DNA of 64,000 nt from positions 580,501-644,500 of the forward strand of contig NZ_JABWQX020000002.1 in NCBI RefSeq assembly GCF_014268655.2, read 5' to 3'. Of this stretch, positions 29,403-48,860 are shown one piece after another. The DNA is from Pseudomonas marvdashtae. Its GTDB lineage: Bacteria; Pseudomonadota; Gammaproteobacteria; Pseudomonadales; Pseudomonadaceae. The notes beneath the pieces were generated by a model. The model did no database searches. It was given only the letters and a program-made list of their open reading frames with translations, and was not told the DNA's origin. Within the stretch, counting starts at the first letter, position 1. Every line of letters begins with the position of its first letter. Made by a program: the position numbers and the translations under genes.

Positions 29403-30533
29403 ATGGCTAACGTGCGCGTTGCACTGGTGGCGGGAGAGGCTTCCGGTGACATTCTGGGCGCCGGTCTGATGCGCGCGCTCAAGGCGCAGCATCCCGCGGT
29501 GGAGTTCATCGGGGTCGGCGGACCGTTGATGCAGGCCGAGGGCTTGACCTCCTATTTCCCGATGGAGCGCCTGTCGGTGATGGGCCTGGTGGAGGTGCTC
29601 GGTCGCCTGCGTGAGTTGCTGGCCCGGCGCAAGAAGTTGATCCAGGCCCTGATCGAAGAAAAACCGGATGTGTTCATCGGCATCGACGCGCCGGATTTCA
29701 CGCTTAACATCGAACTCAAACTGCGCCAGGCCGGCATCAAGACTGTGCATTACGTCAGCCCGTCGGTCTGGGCCTGGCGGCAGAAGCGGGTGCTGAAGAT
29801 ACGCGAAGGCTGCGACCTGATGCTGACGCTGTTGCCGTTCGAAGCCAGGTTCTACGAAGAAAAGGGCGTGCCCGTGCGGTTTGTCGGTCACACCCTGGCC
29901 GACACCATTCCCCTGGAAGCCGACCGCGTGGCGGCGCGCCAGGCGTTGGGCCTGCCCGACGGTCCGTTGGTGGCGTTGATGCCCGGCAGCCGGGGCGGCG
30001 AGGTGAGTCGCCTGGGGGGCTTGTTCTTCGATGCGGCCGAACGTCTGCAAGCGATGCGTCCTGGCGTCCGGTTCGTCTTGCCGTGCGCCAGCCCTCAGCG
30101 GCGGGTCCAGCTTGAAGCACTGCTGGCCGGGCGCGATTTGTCGGTGACGCTACTCGACGGTCAATCCCATCAGGCGCTAGCGGCCTGCGATGCCGTGTTG
30201 ATTGCTTCCGGCACTGCTACCCTTGAGGCATTGTTATTCAAGCGCCCGATGGTGGTCGCCTATCGCCTGGCGCCGCTGACATTCTGGATTCTCAAGCGCA
30301 TGGTCAAGAGCCCTTACGTCTCGTTACCGAACCTGCTGGCCCAGCGCCTGTTGGTGCCTGAATTGCTTCAGGACGACGCAACGGCCGACGCGCTGGCCAA
30401 TACGCTTTTGCCGTTGATTGATGGTGGTGAAGAGCAGACGCGGGGCTTTGATGAAATTCACCGTACCTTGCGCCGCGACGCCTCCAACCAGGCGGCGGAC
30501 GCGGTATTGACCTTGATTGGCGCAAAACAATGA
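29403..30533 (+). CDS. lpxB: Lipid-A-disaccharide synthase
   Basis: 376-residue GT19 glycosyltransferase that joins lipid X to UDP-diacylglucosamine. [14 protein letters not shown] at the N-terminus, [14 protein letters not shown] and [14 protein letters not shown] are family signatures. It starts 2 bp after the lpxA stop and overlaps rnhB by 4 bp. Confidence 0.97.
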   Translation: MANVRVALVAGEASGDILGAGLMRALKAQHPAVEFIGVGGPLMQAEGLTSYFPMERLSVMGLVEVLGRLRELLARRKKLIQALIEEKPDVFIGIDAPDFTLNIELKLRQAGIKTVHYVSPSVWAWRQKRVLKIREGCDLMLTLLPFEARFYEEKGVPVRFVGHTLADTIPLEADRVAARQALGLPDGPLVALMPGSRGGEVSRLGGLFFDAAERLQAMRPGVRFVLPCASPQRRVQLEALLAGRDLSVTLLDGQSHQALAACDAVLIASGTATLEALLFKRPMVVAYRLAPLTFWILKRMVKSPYVSLPNLLAQRLLVPELLQDDATADALANTLLPLIDGGEEQTRGFDEIHRTLRRDASNQAADAVLTLIGAKQ

Positions 30534-31168
30534 ATCATGTGAAGCAGATGGGCCTGGACTTCAACCTGGTAGCCGAAGTCGAAGAGCTGGTGGCCGGTGT
30601 CGACGAGGTAGGTCGTGGTCCGTTGTGCGGAGCCGTGGTGACGGCTGCGGTGATTCTCGACCCGAACCGGCCGATCATTGGCCTCGATGATTCGAAAAAA
30701 CTCACCGAGGCCCGTCGTGAAAGGCTCTACGACGAAATCTGCGAAAAAGCGCTGAGCTGGTGCATCGCCCGGGCCGAGGTCGAAGAGATCGACGAGCTGA
30801 ACATCCTGCACGCCACCATGCTTGCCATGCAGCGTGCGGTACAAGGCCTGCACATCACCCCGAGGCTGGCGATGATCGACGGCAACCGCTGCCCGAAACT
30901 GTCGATGCGCGCCGAAGCGGTCATCCAGGGCGACGGCAAGGTGCCGGCCATCGCCGCGGCTTCGATCCTGGCGAAAGTCAGCCGTGACCGGGAAATGACC
31001 GCTTTCGAATTGATCTACCCGGGATACGGGATTGGCAGCCACAAGGGCTATGCGACACCGGTTCATCTGGAAGCCCTGGCACGCCTCGGACCGACACCCA
31101 TTCATCGACGCTCCTTCGCCCCGGTGCGGCTGGCTTATGAAGCCCGTGATGGCTTGATCGAAATCTGA
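30530..31168 (+). CDS. rnhB: Ribonuclease HII
   Basis: 212-residue enzyme that removes RNA, including single ribonucleotides, from DNA-RNA hybrids. Catalytic D25 and E26 lie in [12 protein letters not shown]; further acidic residues in MIDGNRCP and the KVSRDREM segment. The ATG at 30530 overlaps the lpxB stop; a second ATG at 30548 (MGLDFNLV) is an alternative start. Confidence 0.96.
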   Translation: MNHVKQMGLDFNLVAEVEELVAGVDEVGRGPLCGAVVTAAVILDPNRPIIGLDDSKKLTEARRERLYDEICEKALSWCIARAEVEEIDELNILHATMLAMQRAVQGLHITPRLAMIDGNRCPKLSMRAEAVIQGDGKVPAIAAASILAKVSRDREMTAFELIYPGYGIGSHKGYATPVHLEALARLGPTPIHRRSFAPVRLAYEARDGLIEI

Positions 31169-31219
31169 GGTTCATTCCCCAGGTGGACAGCATGAGTTGC
31201 TGGCTGATGTTTTACCCAA

Positions 31220-31249
31220 GGCCCGGTACAATCCGGGCCTGGTTGTTTT
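31220..31249 (+). terminator. Hairpin between rnhB and dnaE
   Basis: GGCCCGG-TACAAT-CCGGGCC followed by TGGTTGTTTTC. It looks like a terminator with an interrupted T tract. The loop TACAAT also resembles a -10 box, so a dnaE promoter in the same place cannot be excluded. Confidence 0.45.
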
Positions 31250-31271
31250 CATGACTTAACGCAGGATCACT

Positions 31272-34793
<3,522 letters not shown>

Positions 34794-34943
34794 CGGCCAG
34801 GTGCCACTCTTGAACCCAGAGCGCCCCTGACCTCGACTCGAATTTTTAATCTCGACCTGAACGCGCCTCTCCCTTAAGGTAGGGCGCGAATAGACAACCG
34901 GCCGGCCCAAGCTCTCTTGGACGTCGACCCAAGACGGACGCCT

Positions 34944-35891
34944 ATGAACCCGAATTTTCTAGATTTCGAACAGCCGATCGCCGACCTTCAAGCCAAGATT
35001 GAAGAGTTGCGCTTGGTCGGTAACGACAATTCGCTGAATATCGGCGATGAAATCTCTCGGCTGCAGGACAAAAGCCGCACGCTCACCGAAGACATCTTCG
35101 GCAAGCTGACCAGCTGGCAGATCGCGCGTCTGGCGCGTCATCCGCGTCGCCCCTACACCCTGGACTACATTGAACACATCTTCACCGAGTTCGATGAGCT
35201 CCACGGTGACCGTCATTTCTCCGACGACGCCGCGATTGTCGGCGGTGTCGCTCGCCTGGACGACCAGCCGGTCATGATCATCGGTCACCAGAAGGGCCGC
35301 GAAGTACGCGAGAAAGTGCGCCGCAATTTTGGCATGCCGCGTCCGGAAGGCTACCGCAAGGCCTGCCGCCTGATGGAAATGGCCGAGCGCTTCAAGATGC
35401 CGATCCTGACCTTCATCGACACGCCGGGCGCCTATCCGGGTATCGACGCCGAAGAGCGCAACCAGAGCGAAGCGATCGCCTGGAACCTGCGTGTCATGGC
35501 ACGCCTGAAAACCCCGATCATCGCCACCGTGATTGGCGAAGGCGGTTCCGGCGGTGCGTTGGCCATTGGCGTCTGCGACCAGTTGAACATGCTGCAATAT
35601 TCCACCTACGCGGTGATCTCGCCGGAAGGCTGCGCCTCGATCCTGTGGAAAACCGCCGAGAAAGCGCCGGATGCCGCTGAGGCCATGGGCATCACCGCCG
35701 AGCGTCTCAAAGGCCTGGGCATCGTCGACAAAGTGATCGGCGAGCCGGTGGGCGGCGCCCATCGTGACCCAGCGGCGGCCGCGGCACTGGTCCGCGCCGA
35801 GCTGAGTTCGCAGTTGTCGATGTTGAAGAAGTTCGACAACGATGAACTGTTGACCCGTCGCTATGAGCGGTTGATGAGCTACGGTCTCTGA
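34944..35891 (+). CDS. accA: Acetyl-CoA carboxylase carboxyltransferase, alpha subunit
   Basis: 315-residue subunit that with AccD transfers CO2 from carboxybiotin to acetyl-CoA. It starts [22 protein letters not shown] in the usual way; [25 protein letters not shown] and [12 protein letters not shown] are signatures of the crotonase-like core. A longer frame from 34917 is rejected. The dnaE-accA order is common in gammaproteobacteria. Confidence 0.97.
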   Translation: MNPNFLDFEQPIADLQAKIEELRLVGNDNSLNIGDEISRLQDKSRTLTEDIFGKLTSWQIARLARHPRRPYTLDYIEHIFTEFDELHGDRHFSDDAAIVGGVARLDDQPVMIIGHQKGREVREKVRRNFGMPRPEGYRKACRLMEMAERFKMPILTFIDTPGAYPGIDAEERNQSEAIAWNLRVMARLKTPIIATVIGEGGSGGALAIGVCDQLNMLQYSTYAVISPEGCASILWKTAEKAPDAAEAMGITAERLKGLGIVDKVIGEPVGGAHRDPAAAAALVRAELSSQLSMLKKFDNDELLTRRYERLMSYGL

Positions 35892-35905
35892 TCTGAGCGC
35901 TGCAT

Positions 35906-35938
35906 CCATGTGGGGCGAGCTGTCTCGCTCCCACATGG
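35906..35938. repeat. Single REP-like palindrome
   Basis: CCATGTGGGGCGAG and CTCGCTCCCACATGG form an imperfect hairpin with a CTGT loop, typical of the GGGAGCGA-class palindromes of fluorescent pseudomonads. It stands between accA and tilS. Confidence 0.65.
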
Positions 35939-35960
35939 GCTCGTCCCAAGGCTGAATCCT

Positions 35961-37262
35961 ATGAACCCCGGCGTGGATCTGCCAACCCGTCTCCTCGCAG
36001 AGCTAGCCCCTTGGCGCGACGCCGCCAACTGGCGCATCGCCTTCTCCGGTGGTCTCGATTCCACCGTCCTGCTGCATCTGCTCGTCTCCCTGGCAAAAAA
36101 CCAAACCTTGCCTGCGCTAAGCGCTATCCATGTGCATCACGGCCTCCAGGCTGTGGCTGATGCCTGGCCGGACCATTGTCAGCGGGTTTGCGAGGCGCTG
36201 GGAGTGCCGCTGCAGGTGGTCAGTGTCCGGGTTCGTCCCGGCGCCAGCGTCGAGCGCGCTGCCCGGGATGCGCGTTATGGAGCGTTCATCGCGGCGACGC
36301 ATGACAACGACGCGCTGCTCACCGCCCAGCACCGGGACGACCAGGCCGAAACCCTGCTGTTTCGCTTGCTGCGCGGAGCGGGGGTGAGGGGTTTGTCGGC
36401 AATGCCGAGGCAACGTCCCTTGGGGCAGGGCCATTTGCTGCGGCCGTTGCTCGATGTGTCCCGCGCCGAGCTGCAAACCTATGCGGCGCAACAGGGCCTG
36501 AAATGGGTCGAAGACCCTTCCAACGATGATCATCGCTACGCGCGCAACTACCTGCGCCAGCGAGTTTTTCCGGCATTGACCGAGCAATGGCCCCAGGCTT
36601 CGATGACCCTGGCCCGCAGTGCCGCGCACCTGAGCGAGGCCCAAGGTTTGCTGGACGATCTGGCGCAGATCGATCTGGGGCGAGTCCTGACGCCTGGCGC
36701 GTTCGACTGGCTTGGATTGCGATCGCTTGAGCTGGCGCCATTGCAAGCATTGTCACCAGCCCGCCAGCGCAATGTCTTGAGCCATTGGTTGGCCTCGGTG
36801 ACGAGGCTTCCCGACAGCGATCATTGGGCCGGCTGGGATTCGTTGCGTGATGCAAAGGAAGATGCCCATCCGGTCTGGCGATTGGCGGATGGCGAGTTGC
36901 ACCGTTCAGGCGGACGAATCTTTTGGTTATCCGACCGCTGGTTGCGAGCGGTCGCGGGTCCTATTCAATGGCCTCGGATCGACTCGCCATTGTCGCTGCC
37001 GGGCAATGGCCGGGTGATGCTGCGCGGCGCGATTCCCGCCGGTCCGCTCTGCATCCGTTATCGCCAGGGCGGCGAAGTCATGCAATTGCCGGGGCGCGGC
37101 CACCGTGACCTCAAGCGTTTGTTCAACGAAAGCGGCGTGCCGGCGTTCGCTCGTGGTCGATGGCCGCTGCTGTACCGTGGCGAGCAATTGCTGGCGGTGG
37201 CGAGCCTTGCGGGGCTCGACGGCAGTGCTGATCGCGGTTGGCAGTTGATCTGGCAGCCATGA
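35961..37262 (+). CDS. tilS: tRNA(Ile)-lysidine synthetase
   Basis: 433-residue PP-loop ATPase that converts C34 of the minor tRNA-Ile to lysidine so that it reads AUA. The PP-loop FSGGLDSTVLLHL starts at residue 28; AQHRDDQAETLLFRLLRG and the YARNYLRQRVFP segment are typical. The C-terminal region shows the TilS C-domain. ATG at 35961 was chosen over a frame starting at 35910 inside the palindrome. Confidence 0.94.
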   Translation: MNPGVDLPTRLLAELAPWRDAANWRIAFSGGLDSTVLLHLLVSLAKNQTLPALSAIHVHHGLQAVADAWPDHCQRVCEALGVPLQVVSVRVRPGASVERAARDARYGAFIAATHDNDALLTAQHRDDQAETLLFRLLRGAGVRGLSAMPRQRPLGQGHLLRPLLDVSRAELQTYAAQQGLKWVEDPSNDDHRYARNYLRQRVFPALTEQWPQASMTLARSAAHLSEAQGLLDDLAQIDLGRVLTPGAFDWLGLRSLELAPLQALSPARQRNVLSHWLASVTRLPDSDHWAGWDSLRDAKEDAHPVWRLADGELHRSGGRIFWLSDRWLRAVAGPIQWPRIDSPLSLPGNGRVMLRGAIPAGPLCIRYRQGGEVMQLPGRGHRDLKRLFNESGVPAFARGRWPLLYRGEQLLAVASLAGLDGSADRGWQLIWQP

Positions 37263-37278
37263 AAGCCAAGATCTGGGT

Positions 37279-37307
37279 TTGAGCTGAAAGGGGCTTTCCG
37301 GTAGACT
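37279..37307 (+). promoter_or_regulatory. Sigma-70 promoter upstream of pyrG
   Basis: TTGAGC (37279-37284), 17-bp spacer, TAGACT (37302-37307). Transcription would start near 37314 and give a leader of about 250 nt before pyrG at 37562. The remainder of the 299-bp gap to pyrG has no credible ORF; its short ORF at 37480 shows no protein features. Confidence 0.55.
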
Positions 37308-37540
37308 ACGCTCCCTTCTTGATACAACTTCTGTGGATTCGCCTGAATTGCAGGAGTTGCCGATTACCAAGCAGTCTTTGCTGGGCGATTCCAAAAAATG
37401 TGTAGCGAGCAACGTACCGGTGATTTCACCTCCGGTCTGTCCCGACGCGGCGGTTTTTTTGAAAGGTGCACTGTGATTAATGCAGGTGATCGGGGGCTTC
37501 GGCCTTCCTTCGCTTTCCCCGGCGGCTCGGACCGCTTTAA

Positions 37541-40043
<2,503 letters not shown>

Positions 40044-40146
40044 TACGGCTTTCTCCGGTAAAGTACCGCTCGATAAACGCTCTGGCCTGCGGGCCGGGCG
40101 TTATCGTCGGCAAGCCTGCCCGCTGCTTTCTGCCCGCCGACGGTAA

Positions 40147-41487
<1,341 letters not shown>

Positions 41488-41570
41488 GCGGTAAATGGTA
41501 AAAAGACAGCGGATTTTGTCGCAAAGGTCGCCATGACGGCGGTTTTGCCTCTAATCTGATGCCTTATCAA

Positions 41571-41600
41571 GCACAAGCCTGGGTTCTCCAGGCTTCGTGC
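41571..41600 (+). promoter_or_regulatory. Hairpin between eno and ftsB
   Basis: GCAC-AAGCCTGG / CCAGGCTT-C-GTGC with a GTTCT loop: an 8-bp stem extended by 4 bp past a bulge. There is no T tract, so it is not a typical terminator. It may be an RNA-processing or stability structure in the ftsB-ispD leader. Confidence 0.35.
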
Positions 41601-41658
41601 TATCAGACGCTTCAAAGTTTGGCATGGCGGTCTTTTTTCACTGGATACCTGATATTCG

Positions 41659-41937
41659 ATGCGCAGTCCCAATTGGTTGTTCCTTGTCTTGCTCTTGTTG
41701 CTGGCCGGCCTGCAGTACCGCCTGTGGGTGGGTAACGGCAGCTTGGCGCAAGTGGCCGACCTGACCCAGCAAATAGCCGATCAGCACGCTGAAAACGAAG
41801 CACTGCTGGAGCGCAATCGGGTAATGGACGCCGAAGTGATGGAACTGAAAAAAGGCATGGAGACCGTGGAAGAGCGGGCCCGTCATGAGTTGGGCATGGT
41901 CAAGGAGGGCGAAACCCTCTATCAGCTCGCCCAATGA
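41659..41937 (+). CDS. ftsB: Cell division protein FtsB
   Basis: 92-residue bitopic protein of the FtsQBL divisome complex. One membrane helix (about residues 4-22, WLFLVLLLLLAGLQYRLW) is followed by a coiled coil (DLTQQIADQHAENEALLERN to about 75) and a short periplasmic tail. The eno-ftsB-ispD order is conserved in gammaproteobacteria. Overlaps ispD by 4 bp. Confidence 0.95.
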   Translation: MRSPNWLFLVLLLLLAGLQYRLWVGNGSLAQVADLTQQIADQHAENEALLERNRVMDAEVMELKKGMETVEERARHELGMVKEGETLYQLAQ

Positions 41938-42641
41938 GTATTCGTCTACCGGCCTTCTGGGCCGTGATTCCTGCCGCGGGCGTTGGCGCCCGAATGGCCG
42001 CGGACCGTCCCAAGCAATATCTGCAACTGGCCGGGCGCACTATTCTCGAACACAGCCTTGGCTGTTTCCTCGATCACCCGACCGTCAAGGGCGTGGTGGT
42101 CAGCATTGCCCATGATGACCCTTACTGGCCGACCCTGGGTTGTGCCGACGACCCGCGCATCCAGCGTGTAGACGGAGGCGCGCAACGTTCGGACTCGGTG
42201 CTCAATGCCTTGCTGCATCTGCACGAGCAGGGCGCCGATGATCATGATTGGGTGCTGGTACACGATGCCGCCCGGCCGAACCTGGCCCGGGAAGACCTGG
42301 ACACTTTGCTGGGCGAGCTGTCGATCGATCCGGTCGGCGGTCTGCTGGCCGTCCCGGCGCGGGACACACTCAAGCGCGTCGATAAACACGGGCGCGTGCT
42401 GGAAACCGTTGATCGCAGCGTGATCTGGCAAGCCTATACACCGCAGATGTTCCGCCTCGGTGCCCTGCATCGGGCCTTGGCCGACAGCTTGGTGGCGGAT
42501 GCGCTGATTACCGACGAAGCGTCCGCCATGGAATGGGCGGGGCAGGCGCCTCGGTTGATCGAAGGGCGGGCCGACAACATCAAGGTCACCCGGCCGGAAG
42601 ATCTGGAGTGGTTGCGTCAACGTTGGGCTAATCGCCGCTAG
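41934..42641 (+). CDS. ispD: 2-C-methyl-D-erythritol 4-phosphate cytidylyltransferase
   Basis: 235-residue MEP-pathway enzyme attaching CMP to methylerythritol phosphate. The nucleotide-binding loop AVIPAAGVGARMAADRPKQY, VHDAARPN and the C-terminal NIKVTRPEDL are typical. It is the last gene of the long plus-strand run; ispF of the same pathway stands apart at 45692. Confidence 0.96.
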   Translation: MSIRLPAFWAVIPAAGVGARMAADRPKQYLQLAGRTILEHSLGCFLDHPTVKGVVVSIAHDDPYWPTLGCADDPRIQRVDGGAQRSDSVLNALLHLHEQGADDHDWVLVHDAARPNLAREDLDTLLGELSIDPVGGLLAVPARDTLKRVDKHGRVLETVDRSVIWQAYTPQMFRLGALHRALADSLVADALITDEASAMEWAGQAPRLIEGRADNIKVTRPEDLEWLRQRWANRR

Positions 42642-42677
42642 CCCACACGGGTTCAATACCCATGAAACCGCCGGCTC

Positions 42678-43574
42678 CTAACCGCGGTATTCCGGCCGCT
42701 GCGCCAACCCTTCCTTCAAGTAATCCACCAACTTGCGCACCTTCGGCGACAAATGCCGCTGCTGTGGATACAACGCCCACACCGCCGTGTTGGGAGGCTG
42801 ATGGGCTTGCAGCAGTGAAATCAACGCACCGCTTTTCAAGTGCTCCAGCACGTAATAATCCGGAAGCTGGCACAACCCCACGCCTTGCAGCGCAGCGTCC
42901 AACACCGCCTGCCCACTGTTGCAACGCCAGTTTCCCTGTATCCGCTGCGAAAATTCCCGGCCGTTCTGTTCTAGCTGCCAGAGGTCGGAGCTGCCGATCA
43001 GGCAGTTGTGGCGACTCAGTTCAGACAAACTGTGGGGCCGGCCGTAGCGTTCCAGATAGGACGGTGAAGCGCACAGGTACATTTGCCGTGGCGCCAGGCG
43101 CGTGGCCACCAGGCGCGAGTCCTGTAAACGGCCGAGGCGAATCGCCAGGTCCAGGCTTTCGTGGACCAGGTCCAGTGGCCGGTTGCTCAGTTCGATGTCC
43201 ACCCGCAACTGCGGATAAATCCCCATGAACCGCGTCACCAACGGCACGATGAACCGTTCGCCGTAGGCCACGGCGCAGGTCATTCGAAGCATGCCCTTGG
43301 GTTCGCTGGTCAGGTCGCCCACCGCCCGCAATGCTTCTTCGCGTCCGTCCTGGAGGCGCTGGCAATGCTGCAAGAAGGTTTGGCCGGCTTCGGTCAGCGT
43401 TACCCGGCGAGTGCTTCGATAGAGCAATCGTGTTTGAAGGCGCTCTTCAAGCCGTACGATTTGGCGACTGATATGGGACGAAGAAACCCCAAGGCGTTCG
43501 GCGGCGGCGGTGAATTGGCTGCATTCGGCCACGGCGACAAACTCATCGATTCCTTCCCAGCGGCTATCGGACAT
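42678..43574 (-). CDS. LysR-family transcriptional regulator next to formaldehyde detoxification genes
   Basis: 298-residue LysR protein: N-terminal winged helix-turn-helix (FVAVAECSQFTAAAERLGVSSSHISRQI, residues 10-37), linker helix, then the periplasmic-binding-like effector domain. It is divergent from adhC-fghA with 107 bp between, so it most likely controls them; in P. aeruginosa the regulator in this position is known as GfnR and acts on glutathione-dependent formaldehyde oxidation. The name is inferred from position, so no symbol is given. Confidence 0.9.
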   Translation of the reverse strand: MSDSRWEGIDEFVAVAECSQFTAAAERLGVSSSHISRQIVRLEERLQTRLLYRSTRRVTLTEAGQTFLQHCQRLQDGREEALRAVGDLTSEPKGMLRMTCAVAYGERFIVPLVTRFMGIYPQLRVDIELSNRPLDLVHESLDLAIRLGRLQDSRLVATRLAPRQMYLCASPSYLERYGRPHSLSELSRHNCLIGSSDLWQLEQNGREFSQRIQGNWRCNSGQAVLDAALQGVGLCQLPDYYVLEHLKSGALISLLQAHQPPNTAVWALYPQQRHLSPKVRKLVDYLKEGLAQRPEYRG

Positions 43575-43579
43575 TGAAG

Positions 43580-44794
<1,215 letters not shown>

Positions 44795-44802
44795 GGTCGG
44801 TC

Positions 44803-45648
44803 ATGAGCCTGGAAAACATTTCCTGCCAGAAAAGCTTCGGCGGCTGGCACAAGCGTTACCGACACCGTTCCGAAGTGCTTGGTTGTGACATGGTGTTTGC
44901 CGTCTACCTGCCGCCGCAGGCCGAGCAGGGTCGCAAGCTGCCGGTGCTGTATTGGTTGTCCGGACTGACCTGCACCGACGAAAACTTCATGCAGAAGGCC
45001 GGGGCCCAGCGCTTGGCTGCCGAGTTGGGGCTGATCATTGTCGCGCCGGACACCAGCCCCCGTGGCGCCGACGTGCCGGGCGATCCGGATGGCGCCTGGG
45101 ACTTCGGGCTCGGCGCGGGCTTTTATGTCAACGCCACGCAGGATCCTTGGGCGCGGCATTATCGGATGCATGACTACGTCGTGCAGGAATTGCCGGCGCT
45201 GGTCGAAGCCCATTTCCCGGCGTCTGATAAACGTGGCATCAGTGGTCACTCCATGGGTGGGCATGGCGCGCTGGTCTGCGCGTTGCGCAACCCCGGGCGT
45301 TATCGCTCGGTATCGGCGTTTTCGCCGATCAACAACCCCATGGATTGCCCATGGGGGCAGAAAGCTTTCTCCCGCTACCTGGGGGAAGACCGCTCGAAAT
45401 GGCGTGAGTGGGATGCCTGTGCGTTGATCGCCGAGGCCGGTGAAAAGCTCCCGCTGCTGGTGGATCAGGGTGATCGTGACGATTTCCTGGCCAACCAGCT
45501 CAAGCCCGAAGCCTTGCAACAAGCCGCCAAGGCGGCCGACCATCCTTTGGAACTGCGCCTGCAACCGGGCTATGACCACAGCTACTTTTTCATCGCCAGC
45601 TTCATCGATGAACACTTGCAACATCATGCACGCGCCCTGAACGGCTAA
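44803..45648 (+). CDS. fghA: S-formylglutathione hydrolase
   Basis: 281-residue alpha/beta-hydrolase (esterase D type) that splits S-formylglutathione to formate and glutathione. The nucleophile elbow is [10 protein letters not shown]; Asp in DQGDRDDFL and His in GYDHSYFFI complete the triad. It forms an operon with adhC and completes the pathway. Confidence 0.95.
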   Translation: MSLENISCQKSFGGWHKRYRHRSEVLGCDMVFAVYLPPQAEQGRKLPVLYWLSGLTCTDENFMQKAGAQRLAAELGLIIVAPDTSPRGADVPGDPDGAWDFGLGAGFYVNATQDPWARHYRMHDYVVQELPALVEAHFPASDKRGISGHSMGGHGALVCALRNPGRYRSVSAFSPINNPMDCPWGQKAFSRYLGEDRSKWREWDACALIAEAGEKLPLLVDQGDRDDFLANQLKPEALQQAAKAADHPLELRLQPGYDHSYFFIASFIDEHLQHHARALNG

Positions 45649-45662
45649 TGCAGGTAGAATCA

Positions 45663-45691
45663 CGCCCTGACAAAAATCGGGGCGTTTTTTT
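45663..45691 (+). terminator. Hairpin with T7 tract directly before the ispF start codon
   Basis: CGCCC(45663-45667)...GGGCG(45680-45684) followed by T7 that touches the ispF ATG at 45692. It can terminate the adhC-fghA transcript. A TAGAAT at 45655-45660 could be the -10 box of ispF, which would put this hairpin at the very 5' end of the ispF mRNA; the GGGG of its 3' arm is also the only ribosome-binding-like sequence. Confidence 0.7.
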
Positions 45692-46165
45692 ATGCGTATT
45701 GGCCACGGCTACGATGTTCACCGTTTCGCTGAAGGCGACTTCATTACTCTGGGCGGCGTGCGTATCGCACACGGCTTCGGGCTGCTCGCGCATTCTGACG
45801 GTGACGTTTTGCTGCACGCTCTGAGCGATGCATTGCTTGGCGCGGCCGCCTTGGGCGATATCGGCAAATACTTCCCGGACACCGACCCGCAATTCAAGGG
45901 CGCCGATAGCCGCGTGTTGCTGCGTCACGTGGTTTCGTTGATCCACGCCAAAGGCTGGAAAATCGGCAACGTCGACAACACGATCGTTGCCCAGGCGCCC
46001 AAGATGGCGCCACACGTCGAAGCGATGCGCCTGCGGATTGCCGAGGATCTGCAGGTTGAGCTGGACCAGGTGAACGTGAAAGCCACCACCACCGAGAAGC
46101 TTGGCTTCGTCGGTCGCGAAGAAGGTATTGCCGTCCATTCCGTTGCGTTGTTGCTGCGCCCATGA
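45692..46165 (+). CDS. ispF: 2-C-methyl-D-erythritol 2,4-cyclodiphosphate synthase
   Basis: 157-residue trimeric zinc enzyme of the MEP pathway. [11 protein letters not shown] with the zinc-binding Asp-His pair, [21 protein letters not shown] and [13 protein letters not shown] are characteristic. Overlaps truD by 4 bp (ATGA). Confidence 0.96.
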   Translation: MRIGHGYDVHRFAEGDFITLGGVRIAHGFGLLAHSDGDVLLHALSDALLGAAALGDIGKYFPDTDPQFKGADSRVLLRHVVSLIHAKGWKIGNVDNTIVAQAPKMAPHVEAMRLRIAEDLQVELDQVNVKATTTEKLGFVGREEGIAVHSVALLLRP

Positions 46166-47207
46166 CCGAACTCGAACTATTGGGCCCGCGGGCCTACGGT
46201 GAGTCGCTGGGCAGCGCGGTACTCAAGGCCACGGCGGAAGATTTCCAGGTCGATGAAGTGCTCGATATTCCGTTGAGTGGCGATGGCGAGCATTTGTGGA
46301 TCTGGGTTGAAAAACGCGGCCTGAACACCGAAGAAGCGGCCCGACGCATTGCCAAGGCTGCCGGGGTACCGTTGCGCACGGTCAGCTATGCCGGGCTCAA
46401 GGATCGCCAAGCCCTGACCCGCCAGTGGTTCAGCGTGCAACTGCCAGGCAAGGCCGACCCGGATTTGTCGGCGGCGGAAAATGAAACGCTGAAGATTCTC
46501 AAGACCGGTCGCCATCGGCGCAAGCTGCAGCGCGGCGCGCATTCGGCCAATGGTTTCACCCTGCGCCTGACCCAGTTCAAGGGCGACAAAGAGGCTATCG
46601 AAGCGCGTCTGCAACAGATTATTCGCCAAGGCATTCCGAACTATTTCGGCGCCCAGCGCTTTGGCCATGACGGTGGCAACGTCGTTGATGCCCGTGCCTG
46701 GGCTGCTCGTGGGGCATTGCCGGAGCAGCGCAACGTGCGTTCGCGCCTGCTGTCCACGGCCCGTAGCTTTCTATTTAACAAAGTGCTGGCGGCCCGGGTG
46801 GCCGATGGCACCTGGCAAACCGCCCAGGTAGGCGATTTGCTGGCGTTCACTGACAGCCGCAGTTTCTTCCCGGCGGGCGAAGCTGAATGCAGCGATCCGC
46901 GCCTGGCAATCCTCGATCTGCACCCGACCGGGCCTCAGTGGGGCGAAGGCCCTTCGCCGACCGCTGGCGCGGTCTTCGAGCTTGAGCAGGCCGTCGCCGA
47001 AAGCGAGGCATCGTTGCGAGACTGGTTGATAAACGCGGGAATGAGTCACGAACGTCGCATCCTGCGACTGCCCATCGGCGGGCTGTCGTGGCATTATCCC
47101 TCGCCTGACATTCTGCAATTGGAATTCGTCCTGCCGGCCGGATGCTTCGCCACTGTCTTGGTGCGCGAACTCGTCGATCTGGTGCCGGTAGGGCAGACGG
47201 ACAGCCC

Positions 47208-47220
<13 letters not shown>
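46162..47220 (+). CDS. truD: tRNA pseudouridine(13) synthase
   Basis: 352-residue TruD, which makes pseudouridine 13 in tRNA-Glu. The catalytic Asp is D81 in [29 protein letters not shown] is the second conserved block. Its last 13 bp overlap surE in another frame. Confidence 0.95.
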
Positions 47221-48634
<1,414 letters not shown>

Positions 48635-48763
48635 GCATTTATAAACGAGCGCTGAATTCCATGGCATGGGCTGTGTCTTACGGCTGCACCGGTCAGTCGA
48701 GCACTGGCCTGTCAAACAGCGTTCAACAGCGTCGAGCAAACGTGTGCGGCGGCCTTTCGCGCT

Positions 48764-48777
48764 TCCTTTATAAAGGA
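48764..48777. repeat. Perfect 14-bp palindrome TCCTTTATAAAGGA
   Basis: Stands in the 226-bp gap between pcm and nlpD. A related but less symmetric sequence occurs near 16308 before rpsB. The central TATAAA could be a -10 element, the palindrome a protein site; neither is established. Confidence 0.4.
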
Positions 48778-48860
48778 GCGGTATCGGTCAGCCACGGGGC
48801 AACAGGTCTGCCTGGACAGGCAGCTATCCATTTCTTCAGCCACCACAAAGGGAGCGGCGG

